64,000 bases of DNA from Acetobacter fallax. GTDB taxonomy: Bacteria; Pseudomonadota; Alphaproteobacteria; Acetobacterales; Acetobacteraceae. This document shows positions 9,008-17,201 of this stretch, in pieces. Position numbers and translations under genes: made by a program. The stretch's first letter is position 1. Each line of letters starts with the position of its first letter. The notes beneath the pieces were generated by a model, which did not search any database, was not told the DNA's origin, and worked only from the letters and a program-made list of their open reading frames with translations. The DNA lies in contig NZ_WOSX01000010.1 in the NCBI RefSeq assembly GCF_011516735.1, forward strand, positions 49,931 through 113,930, written 5' to 3'.

Positions 9008-9595
9008 ATGATGACTCCGATGCGCTACTGGTATCTCCGTCATGGAGAGACTGACTGGAATAAGCAGGGCCTTTCTCAGGGACGGACTGATATTCCTCTG
9101 AACGCGACCGGCCTTGCGCAGGCAGAAGCCGCTGGTGAGTTGCTGACCGGGAGAGCTGCAGGGGCTCTCCGGATCGACCGCATCGTGTCGTCTCCGCTCA
9201 TGCGCGCGTTGAGGACAGCCGAAGTTGCGGCTGATGCGCTGGAACGCGTGGGGCCACGTCCGTCACTGACAGTGGATCAGGGGCTGGAAGAGGTCTGTTT
9301 CGGCGAGCAGGAAGGCCAGTCAATGGGTGCGTGGTACGATGACTGGATCGCCGGTCATTACACACCGCCGGGCGCGGAGCCTTTCATGCTGTTGCGCGAT
9401 CGGGCCGTCGAGGCTGTAAACAGGGCCCTCGGAGGGCCGGGCACGGTCATGATCGTGGCCCACGGGGCCCTGTTCCGGGCCCTGAGGTCCGCGATGCATC
9501 TTCCCGCTAATGTGCGGTTGCCGAACGCCACTCCGCTGGTGGCGGAGCCTCCGGCCATCACAGGCACTCCCTGGAAGCTGACTGTCGTCAGTTAG
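9008..9595 (+). CDS. Histidine phosphatase (phosphoglycerate-mutase-like) family protein
   Basis: 195 residues. The catalytic RHGETDW motif lies at residues 10-16, and the second histidine occurs in VMIVAHGALFRAL near residue 152. The conserved Arg/Glu pair is present (SSPLMRALRTAE and GLEEVCFGEQEGQ). This is the cofactor-dependent phosphatase/mutase fold. Short alphaproteobacterial members act on small phosphoesters, but the substrate cannot be told here. The gene follows prs by 14 bases. Start codons at 9008, 9011 and 9020 are all possible. Confidence 0.9.
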   Translation: MMTPMRYWYLRHGETDWNKQGLSQGRTDIPLNATGLAQAEAAGELLTGRAAGALRIDRIVSSPLMRALRTAEVAADALERVGPRPSLTVDQGLEEVCFGEQEGQSMGAWYDDWIAGHYTPPGAEPFMLLRDRAVEAVNRALGGPGTVMIVAHGALFRALRSAMHLPANVRLPNATPLVAEPPAITGTPWKLTVVS

Positions 9596-9608
9596 AGCGC
9601 AATAATCG

Positions 9609-9638
9609 GTTATTCCGAAACGAGTCGCCCGGAATAAC
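9609..9638. terminator. Hairpin between convergent genes
   Basis: GTTATTCCG and CGGAATAAC form a 9-bp stem with a 12-base loop, between the plus-strand phosphatase gene and the minus-strand small gene. It lacks a clear T run, so termination is inferred from placement. Confidence 0.5.
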
Positions 9639-9654
9639 GTGATCCCCGGTGAGT

Positions 9655-9894
9655 TCAGCCGAACAGATTAACTGAAGCTGAGCTGCTCTGCTTGTCCGCT
9701 TTGTTGTGGCTTGCCGTGGTGATGACATTTCCTGTGGCATCAAGGCCGATTGAAACAGAACTGCCGTGAGCGCGTTTACCTGTAGCGGAAATATTGGTGT
9801 TTCCAAGTGCTGCGGGCGCCCCTGAGGTGCGCGCCTTATGTTGCATTGCGAGCAGGGCATAGCTGGTGCCGCTGAGATTGGAAATTGTTGTCAT
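9655..9894 (-). CDS. Small unknown protein (79 aa)
   Basis: The ATG at 9894 has a good GGAGG eight bases upstream, which favours it over an upstream in-frame start. The product starts MTTISNLSGTSYALLAMQ, then becomes Ser/Ala/Asn/Gly-rich with few hydrophobics and ends VNLFG. It has no signal peptide, membrane segment or recognised domain and looks partly disordered. The upstream strand carries the divergent CHRD gene about 120 bases away. I do not recognise the family. Confidence 0.6.
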   Translation of the reverse strand: MTTISNLSGTSYALLAMQHKARTSGAPAALGNTNISATGKRAHGSSVSIGLDATGNVITTASHNKADKQSSSASVNLFG

Positions 9895-10013
9895 GACGGT
9901 ATCCTCCGGAACTGTATTCTGGAGCAAATCTGTTAGCAGGATGTAAATTGCAGTGAACGACGGACCTGCGGGAGCGTTCAGGTGCTGTCTGTTGACGCCA
10001 TATGGAGGTTATA

Positions 10014-10448
10014 ATGCTCAGAATGCACAAAGCCGTTCCTTTCGCTTTTCTTGCTGCCTGTATGACGGCAGGCGTTTCACCGGCGGCGTGGGCTGCGAAA
10101 AGTCAGGTTTTCATTGGCACTTTCAGAGCAGAGCATGGGACGAACACTACGCCTTCGGGTGAAGTTCGGGCGACGCTTAATCCGGATACCAATGTGCTGA
10201 GCTATAAACTCTCCTGGAAAGGTTTGTCCGGACCGGTCAACGCTGCTCATTTTCACGGTCCGGCCTCTTTCGACCAGGACGCCGACGTGATGGTTCCTGT
10301 GGACGGCCCATATAAAAGCCCGCTCTCAGGAAAAGTAACGCTTGATAGCGAGCAGGCGAAAGAGCTGTCGGATGGGCAGGTTTATCTGAATCTGCACACG
10401 GAGGCCTTTCCAAATGGTGAGGCCCGGGCGCAGATGGTCAAACACTGA
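10014..10448 (+). CDS. Exported CHRD-domain protein
   Basis: 144 residues from ATG 10014, which has GGAGG at ideal spacing. The N-terminus is a signal peptide ending in AWA before AKSQVF. The rest is one CHRD domain, the beta-rich module named after chordin, with NAAHFHGPA, a LSDGQVYLNLHT segment and the closing PNGEARAQM. Bacterial CHRD proteins are periplasmic or surface proteins of unclear function. A 28-base palindrome about 200 bases downstream may end its transcript. Confidence 0.88.
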   Translation: MLRMHKAVPFAFLAACMTAGVSPAAWAAKSQVFIGTFRAEHGTNTTPSGEVRATLNPDTNVLSYKLSWKGLSGPVNAAHFHGPASFDQDADVMVPVDGPYKSPLSGKVTLDSEQAKELSDGQVYLNLHTEAFPNGEARAQMVKH

Positions 10449-10644
10449 CGGCTGAGTTTTTCGTCAGCAGAGGCAGATGCCGTCAGAATGACAGCATGAG
10501 GCGGAAGTGTTCACTGCTCACATCGTGCTCTGTGGATGGTGAAGCCTGTAAAAGAGAGCAGCGGTTGCGACATCGGTTTATTTAACGATGAGGATTACTG
10601 CTGGCTGCAGACAGTTCCTGTTCCGGGGCAGACACCTTAATAAT

Positions 10645-10682
10645 ACGGAGACAAAAATATTTTTGTCTCCGTCAGTATTTTT
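10645..10682 (+). terminator. Palindromic hairpin, probable terminator
   Basis: A perfect 28-base palindrome at 10645-10672, centred on AAAAATATTTTT with GGAGAC/GTCTCC arms, is followed by CAG then a T-rich run. It lies 197 bases beyond the CHRD stop and can fold in transcripts of either direction. Confidence 0.6.
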
Positions 10683-11336
10683 TCAGAAAATCGCAGAGCT
10701 TTGCGTGGACGCAGTAAAAGCAGCTGCGGAATCACGAAGAGCGGGGCTGGCTGTCGGGTGGCCATGAAAGGCGCGGTTCCTGTCTGGAGTAGATGGTTTG
10801 TGACAGAAGGCACGTCTCTGCATTGTGAGGCCAGGGATTTTTCTTTGTTCTGAAGTGTTGGTCTGTTTCGGGGACGGTATGGAAGTGGGACGGATTCCAG
10901 AAAGTTGTGGACATTTTTGTTTTGAACTCAGAACATTATTTTACGGCGTAGAATGAGGAACGATAATTTTTCGGGTTGCTCTATGAATGGAGACGATCGT
11001 GATGCGCAGTGAGCAATGACCACTTTATCTGGTACTCTGATGCCGGGAAAGTGACGCGGGTAGTTATGCGGGCTGAGTAATGGAGTCGTGATCTGACTGG
11101 CGCCGGATGAGATTGTGCTCCTGCATTGCGATTTAGAAATTTTTTATTTATTTTTAATTATATTATATTTGTATAAATATAATATGCTGTAATTCATGAA
11201 ATTACTTAAAATGAAAAAATGAAATTTATCAAAAATTACATTACAATATGCTTTCGGGTTTCGCGAGGACACTGGCGAAATTGTAACGACGTTCTCCCAT
11301 AAGCTTCACAAATGCCTTCGCGAAAGTCAGTTCGCA

Positions 11337-11370
11337 TTATACCAGAGGTTGTGAAGACTGACCTGTCGAT
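11337..11370 (+). repeat. 34-base repeat, identical at 61002-61035
   Basis: This block begins TTATACCAGAGG and ends GACCTGTCGAT. The identical 34 bases occur at 61002-61035. In both places a reverse-oriented multi-hairpin repeat follows within ten bases, so the block seems to be an alternative end of that element. Confidence 0.8.
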
Positions 11371-11378
11371 GAGAGTCT

Positions 11379-11519
11379 CCGGGCTCCGCCCGAACCCGGA
11401 AGGGGTCGCGGCCCCCTTCACCCCGATCTGTTGATAAATAAGCAGGTTTCCAAAGGTCTGCGACCTTTGGTGGGTTCCAGGGCAAAGCCCTGAGAAGGTG
11501 GCAACACGTAACAACAACA
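11379..11519 (-). repeat. Multi-hairpin dispersed repeat, reverse copy
   Basis: This copy has, in order, the self-complementary units GGGCTCCGCCC, GGGGTCGCGGCCCCC (imperfect), CCAAAGGTCTGCGACCTTTGG and CCAGGGCAAAGCCCTG. It ends one base before the hemN stop codon, so its hairpins lie directly in the 3' end of the minus-strand hemN message and may serve as its terminator. Confidence 0.8.
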
Positions 11520-11520
11520 G

Positions 11521-12885
11521 TCAGATCGCGCGGGAGTGCTGACCTGGGCCGGCGCCTGTGATGGGAAGGTAGCGGTCGAAGACGGCGGCGATGTTGCGGA
11601 GGAAAGGGCGACCGGTTTCGGTGACGCTGAGGGTGGTTTCGGTCAGTTCGACGAGACCATCGGCAGCGAACTGTTTCAGGCGCTCGCGTTCGGCGGTGAA
11701 ATCGTCGGGGCCGGTCGGGGTGAGATCGACAGGGCAGCCGCACATGATCTGTTCGATGAGGGCGGCGCGTTTTCTATCGTCTTCGGTGCAGGCGACACCG
11801 CGGGCAATGGGCAGATCAGGCGAGTCTGACAGGGCGCGGGCGAAGGCAGCGGGGCTGACGATGTTCTGGGTGAAGCCGCCGGGCAGGGACGAGACGGCGG
11901 AGGCACCGATGCCGACGAGCCATTTTGCCGTGTCGGTGGTGTAACCCTGGAAATTTCGGTGGAGAGTGCCGTCGCGTGTGGCGCGGGCCATGCTGTCTTC
12001 GGGGAGGGCGTAATGGTCGAGGCCGATGGCGGTGTAGCCTTCATCGCGCAGGACCTGATCGATCATCTGCCGTTGCGCGATGCGTTCGGGGGCGCCGGGG
12101 AGGTCGGCTTCGGGCATCAGCTGCTGGCGTTTTGCCTTCCATGGGACGTGGGCGTAGCCGAAGACGGCGAGGCGGTCCGGCCGGAGAGTCGCTGTTTGGA
12201 GGGCTGTTTCGCGGATGCTTTCGGTGGTCTGGAGCGGCAGGCCGTAGATGAGGTCGATGTTGACGCTGCCGATGCCGGCGGCTCTGAGGGCTTCGACGCA
12301 ATCGCGGGTCTGGGCGAGGCTCTGGATGCGTCCACAGGCCTGCTGCACGGCGGGATCGAGATCCTGGACGCCGAGGCTGCCACGGGTGAAGCCTAGTCCG
12401 GCGAGCATTGTGGCCATGGACGGGCTGAAGTGGCGGGGATCGAGTTCGATGCTCAGCTCGGCGTCCGGGCGGATGTCGAAGAGGTCGCGGATGAGGTCCA
12501 GGACCGCATGGAAGCCTGATTCCGGGAGGGTGGTCGGTGTTCCGCCACCGAACTGAATATGGGTGAGCGGGGGCCGGCTGGCGGCTATCCGGGGGATAAG
12601 GCGGCCGGCGCGGCGGAGGTTCTCGCAGAGGAGATCCGCGTAGGCGGCGCGGGCGTTTTCCTGGCGGACGACGGTGGTGTTGCAACCGCAGAAGCTGCAC
12701 AGCTCGTCGCAGAAGGGGACGTGCAGATAAAGCGAAAGCGCCTCACCGGGAGGAATTGCTTCCAGCCAGTCAGACGCCTGCTTCGGGCCGACCGAATCCG
12801 AGAAACGGACTGCGGTCGGGTAGCTTGTATAACGCGGCAGGTTGCCGTCGTACCGCGCGAGCAGCGCCGGCAGGGCCGCGTTCAT
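11521..12885 (-). CDS. hemN: Oxygen-independent coproporphyrinogen III oxidase (radical SAM)
   Basis: 454 residues, the family's usual size. The radical-SAM cluster motif C-x3-C-x2-C-x-C is at Cys59, 63, 66 and 68 (FCDELCSFCGC), with the SAM-binding FGGGTPT near residue 113 and IDLIYGLP near 215. It decarboxylates coproporphyrinogen III to protoporphyrinogen IX without oxygen, in the cytoplasm. ompW ends two bases upstream, so the two form an operon read from the FNR box at 13753. This pairs logically with the oxygen-dependent hemF in the same window. Codon use is very GC-rich. Confidence 0.96.
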   Translation of the reverse strand: MNAALPALLARYDGNLPRYTSYPTAVRFSDSVGPKQASDWLEAIPPGEALSLYLHVPFCDELCSFCGCNTTVVRQENARAAYADLLCENLRRAGRLIPRIAASRPPLTHIQFGGGTPTTLPESGFHAVLDLIRDLFDIRPDAELSIELDPRHFSPSMATMLAGLGFTRGSLGVQDLDPAVQQACGRIQSLAQTRDCVEALRAAGIGSVNIDLIYGLPLQTTESIRETALQTATLRPDRLAVFGYAHVPWKAKRQQLMPEADLPGAPERIAQRQMIDQVLRDEGYTAIGLDHYALPEDSMARATRDGTLHRNFQGYTTDTAKWLVGIGASAVSSLPGGFTQNIVSPAAFARALSDSPDLPIARGVACTEDDRKRAALIEQIMCGCPVDLTPTGPDDFTAERERLKQFAADGLVELTETTLSVTETGRPFLRNIAAVFDRYLPITGAGPGQHSRAI

Positions 12886-12887
12886 GA

Positions 12888-13694
12888 TCAGAAGCGATAT
12901 TCGATACCGGCGCCGACTACGGTCGGGTCGAGGGAGTCATGCGCCTTGATGAAGGCTCCCGACCCACGGTCGTTGGCCCAGGCGTGCATGCGCATGAACA
13001 TCTGCTTGACGTCGAAGTTGAAGAACCAGTTACCAACGAGCTGGTAATCGAAACCTACGTTGAAGGACGGCCCACCGGTTACGCCGACATTGAGTTTCTG
13101 CACGACGCCGCCGGCGGGGGAGACGTTGTGGAACCATGCCAGGGTTCCGCCGACGCCCACATACGGGTTGAAGCGCTTATGCGGACGGAAATGCCAGGCG
13201 AGGGTGACGGTCGGCGGGAGAACCCATGCACTGCCGACGTCGATCTTGCCGAGCGGCGTACCTTCGGCGGCGACTTCGTGGCGGGTGCTGGCGGCGATCA
13301 GGTCGATCGAGACGTTGTCGGTGAAGAAGTATTCGAAGGTCAGTTCCGGCATGACCTGACGGGTCGTCTTGATCCGGCCCGGGATGGCGTTGCCATTCAG
13401 CCAGACTTTGCTGTCACGATCTTCCGGCATCACGCCGAGGGCGGACAGGCGGATGATGAAGTCGCCGCGGCCGAGGCCGATGCGTGTGCTGGCGCAGGTC
13501 TGGAACAGGCCGCAGTGGCCGCTGTGATCAACCGGCGCTGAAACCGGAGCCGCGACCGGCGCGTTGACGTAAGCGGTTGTTGCCGGAGCCATGGCGGGGG
13601 TGGCCGTCTGGGCTTCTGCTGCGCCGCAGAATGCGCTTCCGGCGAGAAGGGCTGCTGCCAGCAGGGAACGGGACTTCCTGATCATATGTGCCAC
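12888..13694 (-). CDS. ompW: OmpW-family outer membrane protein
   Basis: 268 residues from the GTG at 13694; ATG 13685 (MIRKSRSLLAAALLAG) is equally likely and starts straight into the signal peptide, cut near GAAEAQ. The mature part begins with an Ala/Pro/Val-rich linker. OmpW features follow: the GDFIIRLSALGVMPED start of the barrel, a LTFEYFFTDNVSIDLIAAS strand pair, the PTVTLAWHFRP strand and the terminal aromatic GIEYRF typical of outer membrane beta barrels. OmpW proteins are 8-stranded barrels linked to stress and respiration. The gene is first in an operon with hemN under an FNR box, as known for ompW in enteric bacteria. Confidence 0.92.
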   Translation of the reverse strand: MAHMIRKSRSLLAAALLAGSAFCGAAEAQTATPAMAPATTAYVNAPVAAPVSAPVDHSGHCGLFQTCASTRIGLGRGDFIIRLSALGVMPEDRDSKVWLNGNAIPGRIKTTRQVMPELTFEYFFTDNVSIDLIAASTRHEVAAEGTPLGKIDVGSAWVLPPTVTLAWHFRPHKRFNPYVGVGGTLAWFHNVSPAGGVVQKLNVGVTGGPSFNVGFDYQLVGNWFFNFDVKQMFMRMHAWANDRGSGAFIKAHDSLDPTVVGAGIEYRF

Positions 13695-13752
13695 TCATCT
13701 TTCGACATCTGTAACGTTGGCCGCTGAAAACCATGCCTTATGCGGGGCGACC

Positions 13753-13766
13753 TTGATCTGGATCAA
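13753..13766 (-). promoter_or_regulatory. FNR box upstream of ompW-hemN
   Basis: TTGATCTGGATCAA matches the FNR/Anr consensus TTGAT-N4-ATCAA at all ten fixed bases. Its centre is about 65-75 bases before the ompW start, suiting activation at low oxygen. It overlaps the stop codon of the upstream unknown gene. The FNR-type regulator gene lies within 700 bases. Confidence 0.85.
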
Positions 13767-14251
13767 TTCTTCGCAAGTTCCGGTGAGGTGAGATTTTTAT
13801 GCAACAGAATCACGCCATCGGCGAAACCATCGGCGCACAGCCTTGAGATGAGCGCCTGGTCTTTCGTACCGACATGGAAACGTGTCTCGTCGCATCCCAT
13901 CCGGAGGGCGATGCGCGTGCTGGCGCGGGTCAGGGCCTGCATGACCGGCCATACGGAACCGAGCATCGCGACGGTCACCACCTCGACCGAAAGCAGGCGT
14001 TTCCGGCGCGCATTTTCGCTCCCGACGCGGTAGAATGCCGCGCCGCATGGGCCATGCCATTTCGCGTAACGTGCCAGAATAACGCCATTTTTCTTTGGCT
14101 CACCAGTCTGTGCCAGCCGCGCTCCCCTGCGGCGCCACGCACGCATGCTCAGGTCCGGGTCGTGGAGCTGTAACAACGGAAAAACGAGGGGAACATCTGC
14201 CAGAAACATCGGGGCGACCACAATGGAAACAACGTCCTCGTCTCCTGTCAC
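13763..14251 (-). CDS. Unknown protein, possibly acetyltransferase-like
   Basis: 162 residues as an open frame; GTG or ATG starts inside it (for example before MFLADVPLVFPLL) could shorten it by 10-15 residues. The start LADVPLVFPLLQLHDPDL, a central basic stretch and the C-terminal GTKDQALISRLCADGFADG are loosely like the GNAT acetyltransferase layout, but no acetyl-CoA loop is clear. The gene points toward ompW, and its stop lies inside the FNR box. The frame is the longest here and protein-like, but the family is not recognised. Confidence 0.55.
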   Translation of the reverse strand: MTGDEDVVSIVVAPMFLADVPLVFPLLQLHDPDLSMRAWRRRGARLAQTGEPKKNGVILARYAKWHGPCGAAFYRVGSENARRKRLLSVEVVTVAMLGSVWPVMQALTRASTRIALRMGCDETRFHVGTKDQALISRLCADGFADGVILLHKNLTSPELAKN

Positions 14252-14329
14252 CGCTGTTTATACTCCCGCAGGCTGACCTGCTGAAGCAGGTGTTATCGTT
14301 TCGGGTGCCAGGATCACTCGCGATAAGCA

Positions 14330-14343
14330 ATGATTTAGGTCAA
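14330..14343 (+). promoter_or_regulatory. Degenerate FNR-like box before the FNR-type gene
   Basis: ATGATTTAGGTCAA matches eight of the ten fixed FNR bases. Its centre is about 105 bases before the start at 14441, so autoregulation is possible but unproven. Confidence 0.4.
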
Positions 14344-14440
14344 CGCTGTTATTTGCAGACAGGGGATGTGATCTGCGCACGTTCGCGCTAAAGATCACCC
14401 CGGTTCACTGCCCTCTGATACCAGGGAGAAGGAAAAGACG

Positions 14441-15208
14441 ATGCCGCCTTCCCTGACTGCGGAAAATACATCGGGCCGCCCAAGACGCTTTGTTATTGCG
14501 GGAATGGAGGGCTGCACCAACTGCTCGGTGTGCGAAGTTCGCGCCAATGGCATTTGCAGCGCCCTGCGTGACGATGAACTCGAACTCCTTGCACGCGCCG
14601 CGGTCCGCATGGCGGTTCCGCCGGGTCATATTTTTATCGAAGAAGGTTCGCGGGCCACCGATTTTTTCAATATCACCGGTGGCACGGTCAAACTCTTCAA
14701 ATCGCTGCCTGACGGGCGCCGTCAGATCACCGGCTTTGTCAGCGTCGGTCATTTTCTCGGGCTGGCTGTGTCTGATCGCTATGCGTTTGGCGCGGAGGCG
14801 ATTGATCAGGTCAGGCTGTGTCGTTTCTCCCGGCCGAAGCTCGAAAGCATGATCGAGGAATTTCCGCGCATGGAGCGCCGGCTTCTCGCGGAGGCGGCGA
14901 ACGAGCTTGTTGCCGCTCAGGATCAGATGCTTTTACTGGGCCGCAAGACGGCACGGGAGCGCGTGGCCAGCTTTCTCTATGGTCAGCTTGAGGTCCATTA
15001 TGGCGACGCAATACCGGCCGATGCACGGATCAGTTTTCCGATGACGCGCGCCGATATCGCCGATTTTCTTGGTCTTACGGTGGAGACTGTCAGCCGGACG
15101 CTGAGTGGCCTCCGGCGCGATGGTCTGGTGACACTGAATGCCGGCCACACCATTGGTGTGGCGTTGCCGGCGCGTCTGAAAGCAATTGCCTGGGGTGACG
15201 CGGGCTAG
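14441..15208 (+). CDS. fnrL: Crp/Fnr-family regulator with N-terminal Fe-S cysteines
   Basis: 255 residues. Cysteines 25, 28, 31 and 39 (GCTNCSVCEVRANGICSAL) plus one near residue 127 (RLCRFSRP) match the [4Fe-4S] ligand pattern of oxygen-sensing FNR proteins. A cyclic-nucleotide-binding-like beta roll covers about 45-160, followed by a dimer helix. The C-terminal winged helix has recognition helix LTVETVSRTLSGLRRDG near 215-230, including the E-x2-S-R pattern used to read TTGAT. It probably activates ompW-hemN at low oxygen. Its TAG stop overlaps the stop of the convergent peptidase gene. The symbol is by analogy with alphaproteobacterial FnrL. Confidence 0.9.
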   Translation: MPPSLTAENTSGRPRRFVIAGMEGCTNCSVCEVRANGICSALRDDELELLARAAVRMAVPPGHIFIEEGSRATDFFNITGGTVKLFKSLPDGRRQITGFVSVGHFLGLAVSDRYAFGAEAIDQVRLCRFSRPKLESMIEEFPRMERRLLAEAANELVAAQDQMLLLGRKTARERVASFLYGQLEVHYGDAIPADARISFPMTRADIADFLGLTVETVSRTLSGLRRDGLVTLNAGHTIGVALPARLKAIAWGDAG

Positions 15209-15954
15209 GCGGTTGCTTTCAGTTCCTCGACGAGGCTGTCGGGCGACTCATCTTCAGGCGAGACGCCGCGTATCGTTGTCCAGTTCTGGCGTGAGATCAG
15301 CCCGTATGCCTCATCGCAGAATGCGGCGAAGAACTGGTATGACATGCGTCGTGGCGCGCCCCAGGTATTGAGGTAGAGCCAGTCTGGGTCATAGCCGTGA
15401 ATCCAGACAGCGTGGCCGCCGGCGATGGTGTTGTCGGCCTGGGGATCGATGACCCAGTCATTATTCCCTTCACAGGCATACTCTGGCAGCGAGAGACCGA
15501 TATAAAGGCCGCCGAGCATGGCGATGGCCCGATGGACGGACGCTGTATCGCGTGGGTTGATGTAGCCGTATGCGGTCAGATAATCCCGGGTCTGGCCGGG
15601 GCGTTCGTATCCGACACGGCACCAGCGGGACAGGACATCGACTTCCACGCCGCCCTGATCGGTTGCCGGATTACCCGGGACGTAGCCTGATTCGGCGCTG
15701 TAATTATCGATAACCTCCTGGTCGCTGAGCGCGACGGGGGTCAGTGCGGCTCCGGTCCAGCTGCGGATGGCGGACGCGACGGAGACCTGGGTGCAGCAGC
15801 CGAGGGTGTCGTTGCACCACATGGGCCACTGCACGTCCTGCGCCCAGTTGGCGGCAGGGGGCGGTTCCGGCAGGCGGAAGGCCATTGGTCCGGTGAGTTT
15901 GTATGTTCTTGGGTCGAGGCGCGCCGGCTTTTTGCCGAGTTTACGCTGAGTCAT
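15205..15954 (-). CDS. Papain-like (C1 family) cysteine peptidase homologue
   Basis: 249 residues from ATG 15954, which has GGAGA upstream; a longer in-frame start at 15990 lacks support. The papain triad is readable: Cys in LGCCTQVSVASA near residue 62, His in GGHAVWIHGYD near 180, and Asn in YLNTWGAP near 195. The usual Gln before the Cys is not obvious. There is no signal peptide or pro-region, so it may act in the cytoplasm. Similar short C1-like proteins occur in phages and bacteria without known substrates. The gene is convergent with the FNR-type gene, sharing CTAG at the stops. Confidence 0.75.
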   Translation of the reverse strand: MTQRKLGKKPARLDPRTYKLTGPMAFRLPEPPPAANWAQDVQWPMWCNDTLGCCTQVSVASAIRSWTGAALTPVALSDQEVIDNYSAESGYVPGNPATDQGGVEVDVLSRWCRVGYERPGQTRDYLTAYGYINPRDTASVHRAIAMLGGLYIGLSLPEYACEGNNDWVIDPQADNTIAGGHAVWIHGYDPDWLYLNTWGAPRRMSYQFFAAFCDEAYGLISRQNWTTIRGVSPEDESPDSLVEELKATA

Positions 15955-16070
15955 CAGGGACTGATCTCCACATGGTCCGGCGCAGCGCATGTGCCGCGCG
16001 TGTTATGTGGAGAAAATAGGTGTCTCTTCTCCGGCGATGCTTTGGTGATTTTCCGGGGGCTGTCCTGTAT

Positions 16071-16240
16071 GGGCTCCGTTAGTGTTACGTGCTGGCTCCT
16101 TCCCAGGGCTTTGCCCTGGAACCCACCAAAGGTCACAGACCTTTGGAAACCATTTTATTATTAATCAATCGGGGTGCAGGGGCCTGCGGTCCCTGCCGGG
16201 TTCGGGCAGAGCCCGAATTCTTCTAACCCTTTGCAAAAAG
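16071..16240 (+). repeat. Multi-hairpin dispersed repeat, forward copy
   Basis: Contains CCAGGGCTTTGCCCTGG, CCAAAGGTCACAGACCTTTGG (imperfect 21 bases), GGGCCTGCGGTCCC and GGGCAGAGCCC in order, with the 5' end CTCCGTTAGTGTTACGTGCTGG. It lies between the peptidase gene and the 3' end of mtnP. Confidence 0.8.
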
Positions 16241-16304
16241 GCGCCTTTGCCTGGGTTCAGGGCAGAGACACGCTTTATTTTACATCAGACTGGTTGAGCG
16301 ATCG

Positions 16305-17201
16305 TCAGACTGACAGCACGCGTCCGGCGATCACCTCAAGCTGGCTGAGCAGGGACGGATCACGCTTTGCCGGTGCGGTGATCAGGGCGTGTTCCAGCGC
16401 ACGGTCGCAGCCGGCGGGGCAGAGTCCGCGTGTCTTGCCCAGATCGGGAATCATGGCGCTGATCAGGGAGCGGGCGCGATCTGCGTTGGCGTGCATCACT
16501 TTGACGACGGCATCGACGGTGACGCTGTCATGACCTTCGTGCCAGCAGTCATAATCGGTTACCATGGCAACGGTTGCGTAGCAGAGCTCGGCTTCACGGG
16601 CGAGTTTGGCTTCCGGCATGTTGGTCATGCCGATGACGGCACAGCCCCAGATCCGGTACAGCTCGCTTTCGGCACGGGTGGAAAACTGCGGGCCTTCCAT
16701 CACCAGATAGGTTCCGCCGCGCGTGTGCGCGATGCCGAGTTCCTTCAGTTTCGCCTCGGCCACATCGCCGATCCGGGGGCAGACGGGATCGGCCACGGAG
16801 ACATGAGCGACGCAGCCGGTGTCAAAAAAGCTTTTTTCGCGGGCAAACGTGCGGTCGATGAACTGGTCGACGATCACGAAATGACCCGGTGGAAGATCCT
16901 CGCGCAGGGAGCCAACGGCAGAAAGTGAGATGATGTCTGTCGCGCCGGCGATCTTCATCGCCGCGATATTGGCGCGGTAATTCAGACGTGACGGCGGCAG
17001 CGGATGGCCGCGTCCGTGGCGGGGCAGGAAGACGCAGCGGAAGCCGTCCAGCGTGCCGAACAGGAGCTTGTCGGACGGTAGTCCCCAGGGAGTTTCGACC
17101 GTTCGCCATTCCTTATTCTGGAGACCGGCGATGTCGTACAGGCCCGAACCGCCGATGATGCCGATAACCGGGTGAACCGGATGAGCGGTTTTAGTGGACA
17201 T
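16305..17201 (-). CDS. mtnP: S-methyl-5'-thioadenosine phosphorylase
   Basis: 298 residues. Family landmarks are the N-terminal IGIIGGSGLYD phosphate site, FLPRHGRGH near residue 60, the central NYRANIAAMKIAGAT and the substrate motif MEGPQFSTRAES near 178. MTDYDCW-like VTDYDCWHEG follows near 215. The MTAP type rather than purine nucleoside phosphorylase is favoured by these motifs. It splits methylthioadenosine into adenine and methylthioribose 1-phosphate for methionine salvage. It overlaps petC by 11 bases, so it is co-transcribed with petB-petC despite the unrelated role. Confidence 0.94.
   Translation of the reverse strand: MSTKTAHPVHPVIGIIGGSGLYDIAGLQNKEWRTVETPWGLPSDKLLFGTLDGFRCVFLPRHGRGHPLPPSRLNYRANIAAMKIAGATDIISLSAVGSLREDLPPGHFVIVDQFIDRTFAREKSFFDTGCVAHVSVADPVCPRIGDVAEAKLKELGIAHTRGGTYLVMEGPQFSTRAESELYRIWGCAVIGMTNMPEAKLAREAELCYATVAMVTDYDCWHEGHDSVTVDAVVKVMHANADRARSLISAMIPDLGKTRGLCPAGCDRALEHALITAPAKRDPSLLSQLEVIAGRVLSV

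Larger units (their letters stand above)
10449..11378. other. Long gene-free region, AT-rich on its right side
   Basis: No plausible gene is seen on either strand. Contents are the hairpin at 10645-10672, a very AT-rich block at about 11138-11235, and the 34-base repeat at 11337-11370 that abuts a dispersed repeat copy. The AT block could be a promoter-like or bent region, but no gene reads out of it. Confidence 0.5.

Noticed and set aside
11138..11235. AT-rich block considered as a replication origin or attachment site.
   Set aside because: No DnaA boxes, iterons or tRNA end are seen, so only base composition supports it.
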